Below, in pieces: positions 38,401 through 44,929 of a DNA stretch of 49,482 nt. Location: the IMG/VR virus record IMGVR_UViG_3300031885_000025, positions 1 through 49,482 of that record. The stretch is one strand, 5' to 3'. The notes beneath the pieces are model-generated. The model was not told the origin of the DNA, did not search any database, and saw only the letters and a list, made by a program, of their open reading frames with translations. The position numbers and the translations under genes are program-made. Each line of letters begins with the position of its first letter. Position 1 is the first letter of the stretch. This DNA is from a virus.

Positions 38401-39379
38401 GGAACAGGTTATGGAAATACAAGCCGCCAGCGGAACTTTTGGTATTGTTTCTCCAATGACAATCATCCTGCCTATGCAGGTAAGATCAGTTAGTTCCGTT
38501 GTGTTAACTTATGGTAACCAAGAAACCAACTATTTTAATGGCGGTGAACTTGCAATAGACCGACAAACTGTAAGGCTTGGCTTGCCACTGCCAACTGGCA
38601 CGCAAAGCGTAATGGTTAGCTACACCCCGCTTGCCAGCCAGGGAGATAGGTTTAGCATATTGAAAGATGAAAACGGCTTTCTGGTGTTAGCTGTCAGTGC
38701 TTCTGAAGTTGACTTCCAAATTAGTGTGCCTGCCTATTGGAAGAAAAACACTTGGCATCGGGTATTTGCTGGATGGGATTTAAACAATACAGATAATCAA
38801 GACAGGCTGATATTGGTTGTGGACGGTGTAGAAGGTGGTGCTATAAGATATGGCACTGGTTTTAAATATGGTACTGGTTTTAGATATGGTATGTCAACAG
38901 TCTGGGGCTCTGCTAGAGCTGGAACTGTGGCGGCAAGGAATATTCTGACTGATATCAACCTAACAGATATTTTCAATCAGATTTATATCGGTGCCGATTT
39001 CACCGAACAATTTACTGCAATGGCTAGGATGGATAATATTAGATTTTCTAGTGAGCTAAGGAGAATAACCTACCTCGGTGGTTCTGGCCCAGGGCAGTTA
39101 TTAGCTAGGGATCTTCTTTATACTAACAATGTTAACACGGCACAGCCCGTTGTAAGTGATGCCCTGACAAGACTTCTATTGGATTTCAACACACCACATA
39201 CTGAAGTGGAGTACTTGGCGACAATTAGGGACAATGCAACAGGAATTTTCGATTTCTATGTGGAGATAATTGATGTCTTTGATCTTGCAGATACCGATTT
39301 GATAAAATCTATGATAAAGAGTTTGATAAATAGAATCAAGCCCGCTCATACTAGAGCTTTCACAAGTTTTGTGAAATGA
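32465..39379 (+). CDS. Giant baseplate/tail protein with two LamG-like domains
   Basis: A 2304-aa protein. The N-terminal ~200 residues, following baseplate J, look like a wedge/tail protein I type domain (DGLPKIYNTDANTLIFKAID). Multiple beta-rich units follow, with many 'VDY/SYEY' strands up to about residue 960, and then a helical segment (about 955-1010). Two concanavalin/LamG-like regions are seen at about 1040-1360 (GDGLFLDKDGQTASIPANSN, then HHVAVSWK and DEMHLFIDGQE) and 1892-2202 (LGLFHFNNN, then GTIEFWV, WHRVFAGWDL and LILVVDGVEGG). Such domains usually bind carbohydrate. A short YGTGF repeat sits near 2130. It is probably the wedge-to-fibre connector with glycan-binding arms. Confidence 0.75.
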   Translation: MTNIRITKLLVRSSIQVDVHFTSNLDTRVGLDNVAIKGAGGGISDLNVISATVLGNVLSVGVRPMIPMGYYEFILSSTSQQQVRGAKGETFIEDGFTNHVFFMGVQESNDIRDAILDGLPKIYNTDANTLIFKAIDAGAKEILDVVHDAGEVKSANYVSIEIADEQITRGAGPYDRFSHEGAFQILRVGSDATGATEKGRISFDSFPADPVSLQQIFVNEEVVSNLSGSPNSFVGLLINLTNKPVIMVTSIVLIRDSIEYEYDLEQYKYGIKENKYDSENSYLALDLNDGQIRLNDAAVPGFPYPQGNDEIVVSYYYKRVGRNVSSTSVKIFSALDAIRESVPAVATLFYLAHAPVINSYGNVPTTNGVVWLDPNMNFDPTSKHPAFLFELAYNQSNLPKAPGEFSVNYNTGQVFVFGVDGSGTDGTTVIPPVATYKFEKTYQDGLDYVFSTDLNEIASMPDRDLRYSSATVSFDYEDDFAEGTDFLFASHIEVASERVNNRLIENIGVKSLYSPVREVFRIFNETTGEIYTPTRTYGNEIYFSGTNLPVILNSTRESAEFEQIIQSQLIVTDDTTALAGRLFVVKLSDYNIIAGTGDFVGASFNSSLHFSDDTVFVREIYYDLLDTLSDNLIRLQSIGDYMVDYVYGIAYVIVSITESLSVGDASYRRGRIKTRHKHITRASDVYRSASPTALNARTFVVSHIYDDTIELLGQSSATPADAYGYLEQVGERFVGSNAIIVENTSIGNTITVSQDIFRLRHIFQVSDLHTTYEPIDFMEGATIFSSSPNIVILGASGVMIRDDSSGLAVQAAGTRRFIIAERLAYMALMGLAELKSALSVQDLSSGENYYSQGADGYVDVITNRIYLPSTTSAIIGTVVVANYRAALRGGAAVLVDYTPGNIFVDYSYSRDEILISYEYGDNVLDWGISNTLFEGDTYYVSYRYGALRNALRDNFGVLTSIEELSTIPDNLDRETYRHAVAGALQSFIKGPTIPSIKKLVESITQINPNIIESAFLEWVLGRDYLHLLPMKLNANITEELPTFLPGKFGDGLFLDKDGQTASIPANSNLRMAEGTWEAFVVPYWDGIDNDAELAFDVFFDGVRDVNRVFIGSSNIHPESIPFTLGKDDLGVLGRPSLLHDETGYFVWYDTTAKKWRLRTRALVGDSRLFTGRITTTGEFYNVKVATTADGYDGYDSQIINEDNDRLWSTDESVRFSFVVDAYDVLNISFDAYDVETGDFYGFDGIDFTSDNIHYLFDTGADRNYDRMSLYKDGKGFLKFRAYDSNRRVKILSANIHDVLAESVGRNWKRQETHHVAVSWKIGTVEMLDEMHLFIDGQEIENTYRFSGYLNPLVNAKYMDGAREILDTYAIVPTIGGFDLVTTVGSNVVTSASAQFVVSGIQTDFRFVILDDTPDGIATRTSPYVYVKSVIDNHTLHLKTGLGVDYSVISGLTRVKYSINPLTLKTVTDPLVEKIRVFKENTVETELNSPSSLVPDYNYNKDGYQSYVEIYNGVEIGDAIILKTYGLVVSRSIQLAYIWPDLKTNILDTITPTPISVADINITNLITRKVALEIGFFALVATNVGGHLISSLSASLDYCQPSNTVTGRRLAAIISGDNFDFTGINKVYFMGDTTDGYDMEVLDFIDTGRQVTTKYFTSIVDIFAVFTPTDVLKKIGLIEIREALPINMQDNGGEYAEVHLSVQDQNGSDGYAAIGTRRFTDTTARFGSEDIGKYLNITFPSAIAGTYSIVDVPLDPSGVVKDSDTVILGSAWGVNCLNAVWRVINTSYGDSGFANGLITLEIVGSGGLPFLLRSCWYEIDFPTYVTIPWDRMPDSLYVGSDMFGTHPTNAVVDEMRILDEMSTDTRRGESTASSGRSITTDARVVKEYSKTTQTLGLFHFNNNVINSADFISGFSGSYRQSENSVNANFEQSAVFNSKNAMIVDNKSIFGNNSGTIEFWVSPILDTYNDPTPRYYIDLSSEQVMEIQAASGTFGIVSPMTIILPMQVRSVSSVVLTYGNQETNYFNGGELAIDRQTVRLGLPLPTGTQSVMVSYTPLASQGDRFSILKDENGFLVLAVSASEVDFQISVPAYWKKNTWHRVFAGWDLNNTDNQDRLILVVDGVEGGAIRYGTGFKYGTGFRYGMSTVWGSARAGTVAARNILTDINLTDIFNQIYIGADFTEQFTAMARMDNIRFSSELRRITYLGGSGPGQLLARDLLYTNNVNTAQPVVSDALTRLLLDFNTPHTEVEYLATIRDNATGIFDFYVEIIDVFDLADTDLIKSMIKSLINRIKPAHTRAFTSFVK

Positions 39380-39407
39380 TATTCGCAATCCAATGGAGGA
39401 TTGAGTT

Positions 39408-42239
39408 ATGACGATTCAAAAACTTTCTGTAAATTTAGGAAAAGTGAACTGGTGGGACGGTCAGCAGGTTACCCGCGATGAAATGCGTGATGAGCAGGAC
39501 AGAAATGTCGGTATAGATGCTGCCAATGTCGCTAACTTCTTCGGAAGTGGGATTGTTGAGTGGTCTGCCGTATCGAGCGTGATTTTCGATAGCAGCTCAC
39601 TCAATGCAAATCAGCAAACACTTCTTGATGGCTATAGCTTCGACGGCCAGAATATTTATGTCGGTACGCCACTTGTCGCTGTGTCCGACCAAGTGAATGG
39701 CGTACAGCTTGAGGTAACATTATCTAATGTTAGGCTCACTGGAGCTGCCACCACTGAAGTGTGTATTATAGGTGATCAATTTGGCGACGATCTCATTCAC
39801 GATGATCTGACTTTTATGGAAAATGGAACACAGATAACTCGTGGAAGATATAAGCATATTAGGGCAATCCTTTTCAATAATTTTGCTGGCAATATGCATG
39901 GTAGTGAAAAATACGCTCTGAATGATGCTTATGGGTGGGTTGGAAGGTGTGTGGTCAGGGAGTCTAGAGCAATGGAAGTCTCTTATGACCACATTATGGC
40001 CTCTCAAACTGCCCAACCCAACAAATTTTTTGAGGCTTTTCATCCTGCTGGTACATATGATACAATCAGCTCTATGCTTCAGACAGCTATTGGGGCTGAT
40101 AAGTCCGTTGCCGATATGGACATTGGGTTAGATTCATTCGCCAAGAGAGAAATAGCTCCCAGTGATGTGACAACCAGAATAGGTCAGAAATTCTTGGCAA
40201 CTGGAACTAACATTCAGAAAATCTCGACGCTTTTGTCGGTAAAGTATGCTCCCTTTCCTGATGGGTATGATTGGGCTGGATCGATTGTCCTCACTCTTCA
40301 CGCTCTGCAAACCGATGTAAGTTGTCCGGTAGCACCAATTCCAGACAATACTGTAGACTTTGATCCCGATCCCTCAATTGTAGCACAACTAACGCTTGAT
40401 AAAGCAGCAATGGAATTGCAAGGAATTGTGCTGGGTGGTATACCACAGGTTGTGGATTTTGTGTTCACTGGAAATAAAATTGCAGATCCAGTAAGATCCC
40501 CAATTGAACTTGGCAGATATTATGTCTTTACCATTGGTAGGTCGGGGGATGCTATTCTGGGCACAATTCAAATTGAAGAAGCTCCCCACAGGGCCACAAA
40601 TGGATATATGACCGTATTTAATGGGACGCAATGGGTAAATGTAAAAGAAAGTGATATGTGGTTCAGTGTGGAGGGCGATTATGTAAAAGCGGCTGACGGC
40701 ATAGCTTACCAGGATGGCATCGGTATTGAAATTCCCAGAGTGGCAAAAGATGCCACAAACGCTGAGGTTCCATATGTAGAAGGGCTTCTGCCATTTTACA
40801 CCTCTACCAGAGATGCATACAACTATGTATTACTTGAGCGCGAAGATGAATTTTCTGATCCCGAGCAAGACCAAAGAACAGGAAACAATGTTTATTCCAG
40901 GGTGACAGCGGTTCCATCGATTTCTCTAATTAACAGAAGTAGTTTAAATACGCTTCTCATCTCTGACCCAGCACCAATCTTACTGGCCAACGCTAGGGAT
41001 CAAAATCCAAGAGGTAATCCCGCGACTATTGTGGGCACAACAACCTTGCCAGGTTTAACTGCTGACAATACCTTCGATATACTTTTGCCCGACGCGGATA
41101 TTTTGAATAATAATCTTGTAAGATCAATACTTTATCCTGATTCGGTTGTTTGTAGTGAGAGTTATAGGATCACTTCGGTTACCTATGTCGAAGACGCTTA
41201 TGGTGATGTTAATGGTGATGGCGTCATTGATGCTGATGATTTGGCGATGATTAATGATTGGCTAGTTCATTGGACTGGTTATGTGCCACTTAGTTTAAGT
41301 GATGGTTATGTTCAGCAACTCATTATAGATGGCTATCTCGGTGTGTTAGAATTCCTACGCGCTGATGTTGATGGTGATGGTTTCGTGGGCCCCACTGACG
41401 CAGCTTTGATAAATGACTATATTAACAAAGACATCGTGGCGTTCCCCGCTGGTTCATATTTCACTAGAGCGCATCTAACTGTAGAAAGTATTCTTGACCC
41501 TCTAACTACCTCTGTGGATATTCCAGGTGAAAATGCACATTTTGAACTAGTGCCGTTTGTAAATATACCTTGGAAGATATCATATTTTGCAACTTGGATT
41601 CCAGACCTGATTATCATTGAAGACTTGCGGCGAGATATGCCAACCACCTTTACGATTCCAGTATCTGATGATCATCCGGGTGGTAGTAACGACTTTTATG
41701 TGCCTGAAAACTTGCTGATAGAAGATCTCATCCTTAACCCCGATGGTACGCCCTATTCCATAGATTTTGAATTCGCCCAGCTTTCTCTTGAAATACCACT
41801 GACGGATTCATATGGTAATCTTGTATTTGTTGATGGATATGTTGGTATATTGCTGTTCGATACTTTTGTGGCCGAGTCACTTGCTGGCAAAACGTCCAAA
41901 GGATTCGATGCTTTAAAGTATAGTGATGGCACCTATGTTCAGTTGGGAGATTTCAATACTGGCAAGGTAAGGATTAGTGCGTCAATCCAATCGCTAGTTA
42001 ATGAGCACAAGGTACCATTCTTTGGCAAGATTGATGATATTCTTGGATTATACTACGATTCATCTACTTCTCTGCTTGTTCTGTATGTCGATTATACACT
42101 GGATGCTAGAACTGATCTGAACATTTTGAGGTCATTGAGCACAAAACTGCTAATATCGGTGTATCTAAAAAAGGCGGGATTTGCAAACCCAGACCAGTTC
42201 ATCCCAGAAGGAACTATGCGTAACTTATTGGGATTGTAA
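39408..42239 (+). CDS. Tail fibre/baseplate protein with dockerin-like calcium loops
   Basis: A 943-aa protein with a strong GGAGGATT site. The N-terminal ~140 residues (VNWWDGQQVTRDEMRDEQD) look like a phage structural attachment domain. Residues 600-622 (DVNGDGVIDADDLAMINDWL) and 653-675 (DVDGDGFVGPTDAALINDYI) are two type-I-dockerin-like repeats with Asp/Asn at positions 1, 3, 5 and 12 of the calcium loop. They are separated by about 30 residues, longer than in classical cellulosome dockerins. The rest is beta-rich. Dockerins bind cohesins on cell surfaces in some anaerobes; here they could bind a host protein, another virion protein, or simply fold around calcium. Confidence 0.75.
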   Translation: MTIQKLSVNLGKVNWWDGQQVTRDEMRDEQDRNVGIDAANVANFFGSGIVEWSAVSSVIFDSSSLNANQQTLLDGYSFDGQNIYVGTPLVAVSDQVNGVQLEVTLSNVRLTGAATTEVCIIGDQFGDDLIHDDLTFMENGTQITRGRYKHIRAILFNNFAGNMHGSEKYALNDAYGWVGRCVVRESRAMEVSYDHIMASQTAQPNKFFEAFHPAGTYDTISSMLQTAIGADKSVADMDIGLDSFAKREIAPSDVTTRIGQKFLATGTNIQKISTLLSVKYAPFPDGYDWAGSIVLTLHALQTDVSCPVAPIPDNTVDFDPDPSIVAQLTLDKAAMELQGIVLGGIPQVVDFVFTGNKIADPVRSPIELGRYYVFTIGRSGDAILGTIQIEEAPHRATNGYMTVFNGTQWVNVKESDMWFSVEGDYVKAADGIAYQDGIGIEIPRVAKDATNAEVPYVEGLLPFYTSTRDAYNYVLLEREDEFSDPEQDQRTGNNVYSRVTAVPSISLINRSSLNTLLISDPAPILLANARDQNPRGNPATIVGTTTLPGLTADNTFDILLPDADILNNNLVRSILYPDSVVCSESYRITSVTYVEDAYGDVNGDGVIDADDLAMINDWLVHWTGYVPLSLSDGYVQQLIIDGYLGVLEFLRADVDGDGFVGPTDAALINDYINKDIVAFPAGSYFTRAHLTVESILDPLTTSVDIPGENAHFELVPFVNIPWKISYFATWIPDLIIIEDLRRDMPTTFTIPVSDDHPGGSNDFYVPENLLIEDLILNPDGTPYSIDFEFAQLSLEIPLTDSYGNLVFVDGYVGILLFDTFVAESLAGKTSKGFDALKYSDGTYVQLGDFNTGKVRISASIQSLVNEHKVPFFGKIDDILGLYYDSSTSLLVLYVDYTLDARTDLNILRSLSTKLLISVYLKKAGFANPDQFIPEGTMRNLLGL

Positions 42240-42251
42240 CGGAGGCATATT

Positions 42252-44549
42252 ATGGCAACGGCCGCAATTAGTATAAATGGGAGCCTAGGAAGTAAAGACC
42301 ACCTCCCGCTTGGGGTTCAGGTGACCCTAGAAAGCGCCGAAAATAGTGGAGTAACACTATGGAAATGGGAATTCATATCTCTGCCCGAAAGGGAAGATGA
42401 TCATTCTCATGCAGTTATTGATAATCCAAATGCCTCTATCTGTCACTTTACTCCTGATGCTATCGGCTCTTATCTCATCCAACTTACTGTAAATGGTCGA
42501 ATCAAGGCTAGAGCAATTGCGGCCGTTAATACACCAAATTTTGATTTACGCCTGCCCGCCGTACAGGAAACCGATGAATTTGCAGATGGTGGTTGGGCCG
42601 AAACCATTAATTATGACTTACTTCTTCTAGACGATGGGTGTAGCTGTCCCGATTGTGCTAGTTCGTGTTCTGACACTTGCGCCGATACTTGTACTGGCGA
42701 CTGTACTGGCGATTGTACTGGTGGATGCAGTGCCAGCTGTACAGGCGGATGTACTAGTTGTACGGGCGATTGTACTGGTACTTGTACTGGCGGATGTAGT
42801 GCTAGCTGTTATACTACTTGTGTTGGTTCTTGTACAGTTGCCTGTGGTGGTAACTGTACGGGCGATTGTACTGGCACTTGCATTGCCGTTTGCGCTAGTG
42901 ATTGCATTGGAACTTGCGTTGGTGGGTGTGCTAGCTGTACTGGCTCTTGTATTGGCGACTGCACTGGAGGTTGTTTTGGTTGTACTGGTTCCTGTGTTGG
43001 GGTATGTGCCGATGACTGCACTGGGGGTTGTACTGGTGATTGTACTGGTGGTTGTACTACAGCCTGCGCTGATGGTTGCGGTACTAATTGTGTAGCTGCT
43101 TGTCAAAATGATTGTGTTCATTCGTGTACTACCACTTGCTATGACACTTGTACTGACTCTTGCATTCTTGGTTGTAGAAATACTTGTCTTGATGTTTGTC
43201 GGGATGATTGTACAGGAGCGTGCACTACTTCTTGTCTTAGTAGTTGTGTTGGTCAGGGTCGAGGGGGGTGTGGAATAACCTGCCAGAGCGAATGTGGTGG
43301 TAATTGTGTGGCTGCCTGTCAAAATGATTGTGTTCATTCATGTACTACCACTTGCTATGACACTTGTACTGATTCTTGTATTCTTGGTTGTAGAAATACT
43401 TGTCTTGATGTTTGTCGGGATGATTGTACAGGAGCGTGCACTACTTCTTGTCTTAGTAGTTGTGTTGGTCAGGGCCGGGGGGGTTGTGGAGGAACTTGTC
43501 AAAGTACTTGCCACGGTTTTTGCACTGATGCTTGTACTGCTACCTGCACACTTGACTGTACGGGCGCCTGTTCTACCACTTGTTTTTGGACCTGTGATAC
43601 CTCGTGTAACACTAATTGTATAGGCTATTGTACTGGTGGTTGCACTGATGCCTGCACTGGCACTTGCACACTTGACTGTACGGGTTCTTGTTCTGATACA
43701 TGTGATCAAACCTGTGACACTTCATGTAATACCAACTGTGTAGGTTATTGTACTGTTACTTGTACTGATGCTTGCACTGGCACCTGTACACTTGACTGTA
43801 CGGGCTCTTGTTCTGACACATGTGACCAAACTTGTGACACTTCGTGTAACACTAACTGTGTGGGTTATTGTGTTGGTTGCACTGACGCTTGTACTGCTAC
43901 CTGCACACTCGATTGCACGGGTTCTTGTTCTGACACATGTGACCAAACTTGTGACACTTCGTGTAACACCAACTGTGTAGGTTATTGTGTTGGTGACTGC
44001 ACCGATGCTTGTACTGGCACCTGCACACTTGATTGCACGGGTTCTTGTTCTGATACATGTGATCAAACCTGTGACACTTCGTGTAACACCAACTGTGTGG
44101 GTTATTGCATTACTACTTGCAGTGGTAGTTGCGAAGGCAGTTGTACTAGTTGTACCAGTTGTACTGGTGGTTGTATTGGTACTTGCGGGGGCACTTGTAT
44201 TGGTGGTTGCACTGGTAGTTGTGATGTTAGTTGTTGGCTTACTTGTTTAGGCACTTGTTCAGTTGTGTGTGCTGATAGTTGTTCTGGTGGTTGTGGTGGT
44301 AGTTGCACTGGTAGTTGCGTTGGTAGTTGTACTGGCGAGTGTTTTGGCAGTTGTACTGATGCCTGTACTGGCTGTACCAGTTGCACTGGCACTTGTGTGG
44401 CCGCTTGTATGGACGATTGTGTTCATTCTTGCCTTACTACTTGTTATGACACTTGCACTGGTTTTTGTACTGGTGGCTGTAGGGGCAATTGTATTGCCAC
44501 TTGTGCTGATGATTGTGTTGGCACTTGTACAGGCACATCTACACGATAA
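42252..44549 (+). CDS. CXXX-repeat virion protein (giant Cys-rich fibre candidate)
   Basis: A 765-aa protein. Residues 1 to about 127 form an Ig/PKD-like beta domain (VTLWKWEFISL, CHFTPDAIGSYLIQLTVNGR), a likely virion anchor. From about residue 131 to the end cysteine recurs at nearly every fourth position: I count about 159 Cys by hand in ~635 residues, mostly as CTGD, CTGG, CTDA, CDTS and CNTN units, with a few CxxC breaks (CTSC, CASC, CFGC). Such CXXX repeats are the substrate hallmark of a radical-SAM peptide-modification system, and a matching maturase lies downstream. Thr, Ser, Asp, Gly and Asn dominate the spacers; charge is low and there is no membrane helix. If unmodified it would need many disulfides. 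Confidence 0.85.
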   Translation: MATAAISINGSLGSKDHLPLGVQVTLESAENSGVTLWKWEFISLPEREDDHSHAVIDNPNASICHFTPDAIGSYLIQLTVNGRIKARAIAAVNTPNFDLRLPAVQETDEFADGGWAETINYDLLLLDDGCSCPDCASSCSDTCADTCTGDCTGDCTGGCSASCTGGCTSCTGDCTGTCTGGCSASCYTTCVGSCTVACGGNCTGDCTGTCIAVCASDCIGTCVGGCASCTGSCIGDCTGGCFGCTGSCVGVCADDCTGGCTGDCTGGCTTACADGCGTNCVAACQNDCVHSCTTTCYDTCTDSCILGCRNTCLDVCRDDCTGACTTSCLSSCVGQGRGGCGITCQSECGGNCVAACQNDCVHSCTTTCYDTCTDSCILGCRNTCLDVCRDDCTGACTTSCLSSCVGQGRGGCGGTCQSTCHGFCTDACTATCTLDCTGACSTTCFWTCDTSCNTNCIGYCTGGCTDACTGTCTLDCTGSCSDTCDQTCDTSCNTNCVGYCTVTCTDACTGTCTLDCTGSCSDTCDQTCDTSCNTNCVGYCVGCTDACTATCTLDCTGSCSDTCDQTCDTSCNTNCVGYCVGDCTDACTGTCTLDCTGSCSDTCDQTCDTSCNTNCVGYCITTCSGSCEGSCTSCTSCTGGCIGTCGGTCIGGCTGSCDVSCWLTCLGTCSVVCADSCSGGCGGSCTGSCVGSCTGECFGSCTDACTGCTSCTGTCVAACMDDCVHSCLTTCYDTCTGFCTGGCRGNCIATCADDCVGTCTGTSTR
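43084..43515 (+). repeat. Tandem duplication of a 216-bp unit in the CXXX gene
   Basis: Two nearly identical 216-bp (72-codon) copies run from about 43084-43299 and 43300-43515. They encode NCVAACQNDCVHSCTTTC through the GQGRGGC break. They differ at only a few synonymous or near-synonymous bases until the last few codons, so this is a recent in-frame duplication. A diverged third relative (CVAACMDDCVHSC) lies near the gene's 3' end. Confidence 0.85.
43521..44117 (+). repeat. Five tandem ~120-bp repeats in the CXXX gene
   Basis: Units start at 43521, 43641, 43761, 43878 and 43998, so the spacing is 120, 120, 117 and 120 bases. Each encodes about 40 residues beginning CTDAC and ending near CNTNCVGYC. 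The 117-base unit has lost one residue at its VGC end. Units 2-5 are almost identical and unit 1 is the most diverged (FWTC, IGYC). All keep the frame and the four-residue Cys period. Confidence 0.88.
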
Positions 44550-44564
44550 TTGTTTTTGAAAATA

Positions 44565-44593
44565 TTTAAACTAGCATTTTTTTGCAGTAATAT
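44565..44593 (+). promoter_or_regulatory. Possible weak promoter for the maturase genes
   Basis: TTTAAA at 44565-44570 and TAATAT at 44588-44593 are 17 bases apart, each matching four of six bases of the sigma70-type boxes. This falls in the 92-base gap between the Cys-rich gene and the small accessory gene, where a separate start for the modification genes would be sensible. AT-rich sequence gives such matches by chance, so this is only a candidate. Confidence 0.25.
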
Positions 44594-44594
44594 G

Positions 44595-44612
44595 CCAATA
44601 ATTGTTTATTGG
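44595..44612 (+). other. Perfect 7-bp hairpin in the leader of the accessory gene
   Basis: CCAATAA at 44595-44601 pairs with TTATTGG at 44606-44612 around a TTGT tetraloop, 30 bases before the accessory gene's ATG and upstream of its AGGAGG site. There is no U-tract, so it is not an obvious terminator. It may be a processing site or a leader control element. Confidence 0.4.
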
Positions 44613-44641
44613 AAAGTAGTATCTAACAAAAGGAGGACGTT

Positions 44642-44929
44642 ATGACGGAAAGTTTAAAGTGTGGTAAAGTGACAGAAGAAGAGAAGGATCAAATTAGGAA
44701 GTTGTACACACGCAAAATCGCTCTCACCGAATTATTCTCAACACTCAGCAAATGTAATCTTGAAACTTGTATGGGATTCTATGACAAAGTGGTTATGGAT
44801 TATGGCGAAACTACTGCCTCGTTTCAGGCGTGGTGGGAAGAAGCTGCTCAAAGATATGGCTGGCCCAGCAGAGAAGGTGGTTCCTGGAAGGTCGATTTTG
44901 AGACTCATGAAGTCTATCTTGTGTGGTAA
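44642..44929 (+). CDS. CXXX-repeat peptide modification accessory protein
   Basis: A 95-aa protein with a strong AGGAGG site. Helices with charged heptads fill residues about 10-45, then come a Trp pair (AWWEEAAQRYGW) and a C-terminal beta strand pair (GGSWKVDFETHEVYLVW). The same domain forms the last ~85 residues of the downstream radical-SAM protein: GKVTEEEKDQIRKLY against GKATKEETSQIKQLF, and GGSWKVDFE against GGSWQINFE. From memory this matches the family NCBI calls 'CXXX repeat peptide modification system protein', found only with CXXX peptide maturases; I could not search to confirm it. Its stop overlaps the maturase start (TAATG), so the two are coupled. It may bind the substrate repeats. 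Confidence 0.78.
   Translation: MTESLKCGKVTEEEKDQIRKLYTRKIALTELFSTLSKCNLETCMGFYDKVVMDYGETTASFQAWWEEAAQRYGWPSREGGSWKVDFETHEVYLVW

Noticed and set aside
42627-43337. Long - strand and alternate-frame open frames across the Cys-rich gene (also 43338-43709, 43722-44066, 44102-44392, 42634-43095)
   Set aside because: They arise because the 12-base periodic composition has few stops in any frame; they encode low-complexity Thr/Ser/Val repeats, lack ribosome sites and lie over a strongly patterned + strand gene.
43521-44117. CRISPR-like array
   Set aside because: The ~120-bp units are contiguous, in frame and coding, without unique spacers; they are protein repeats.
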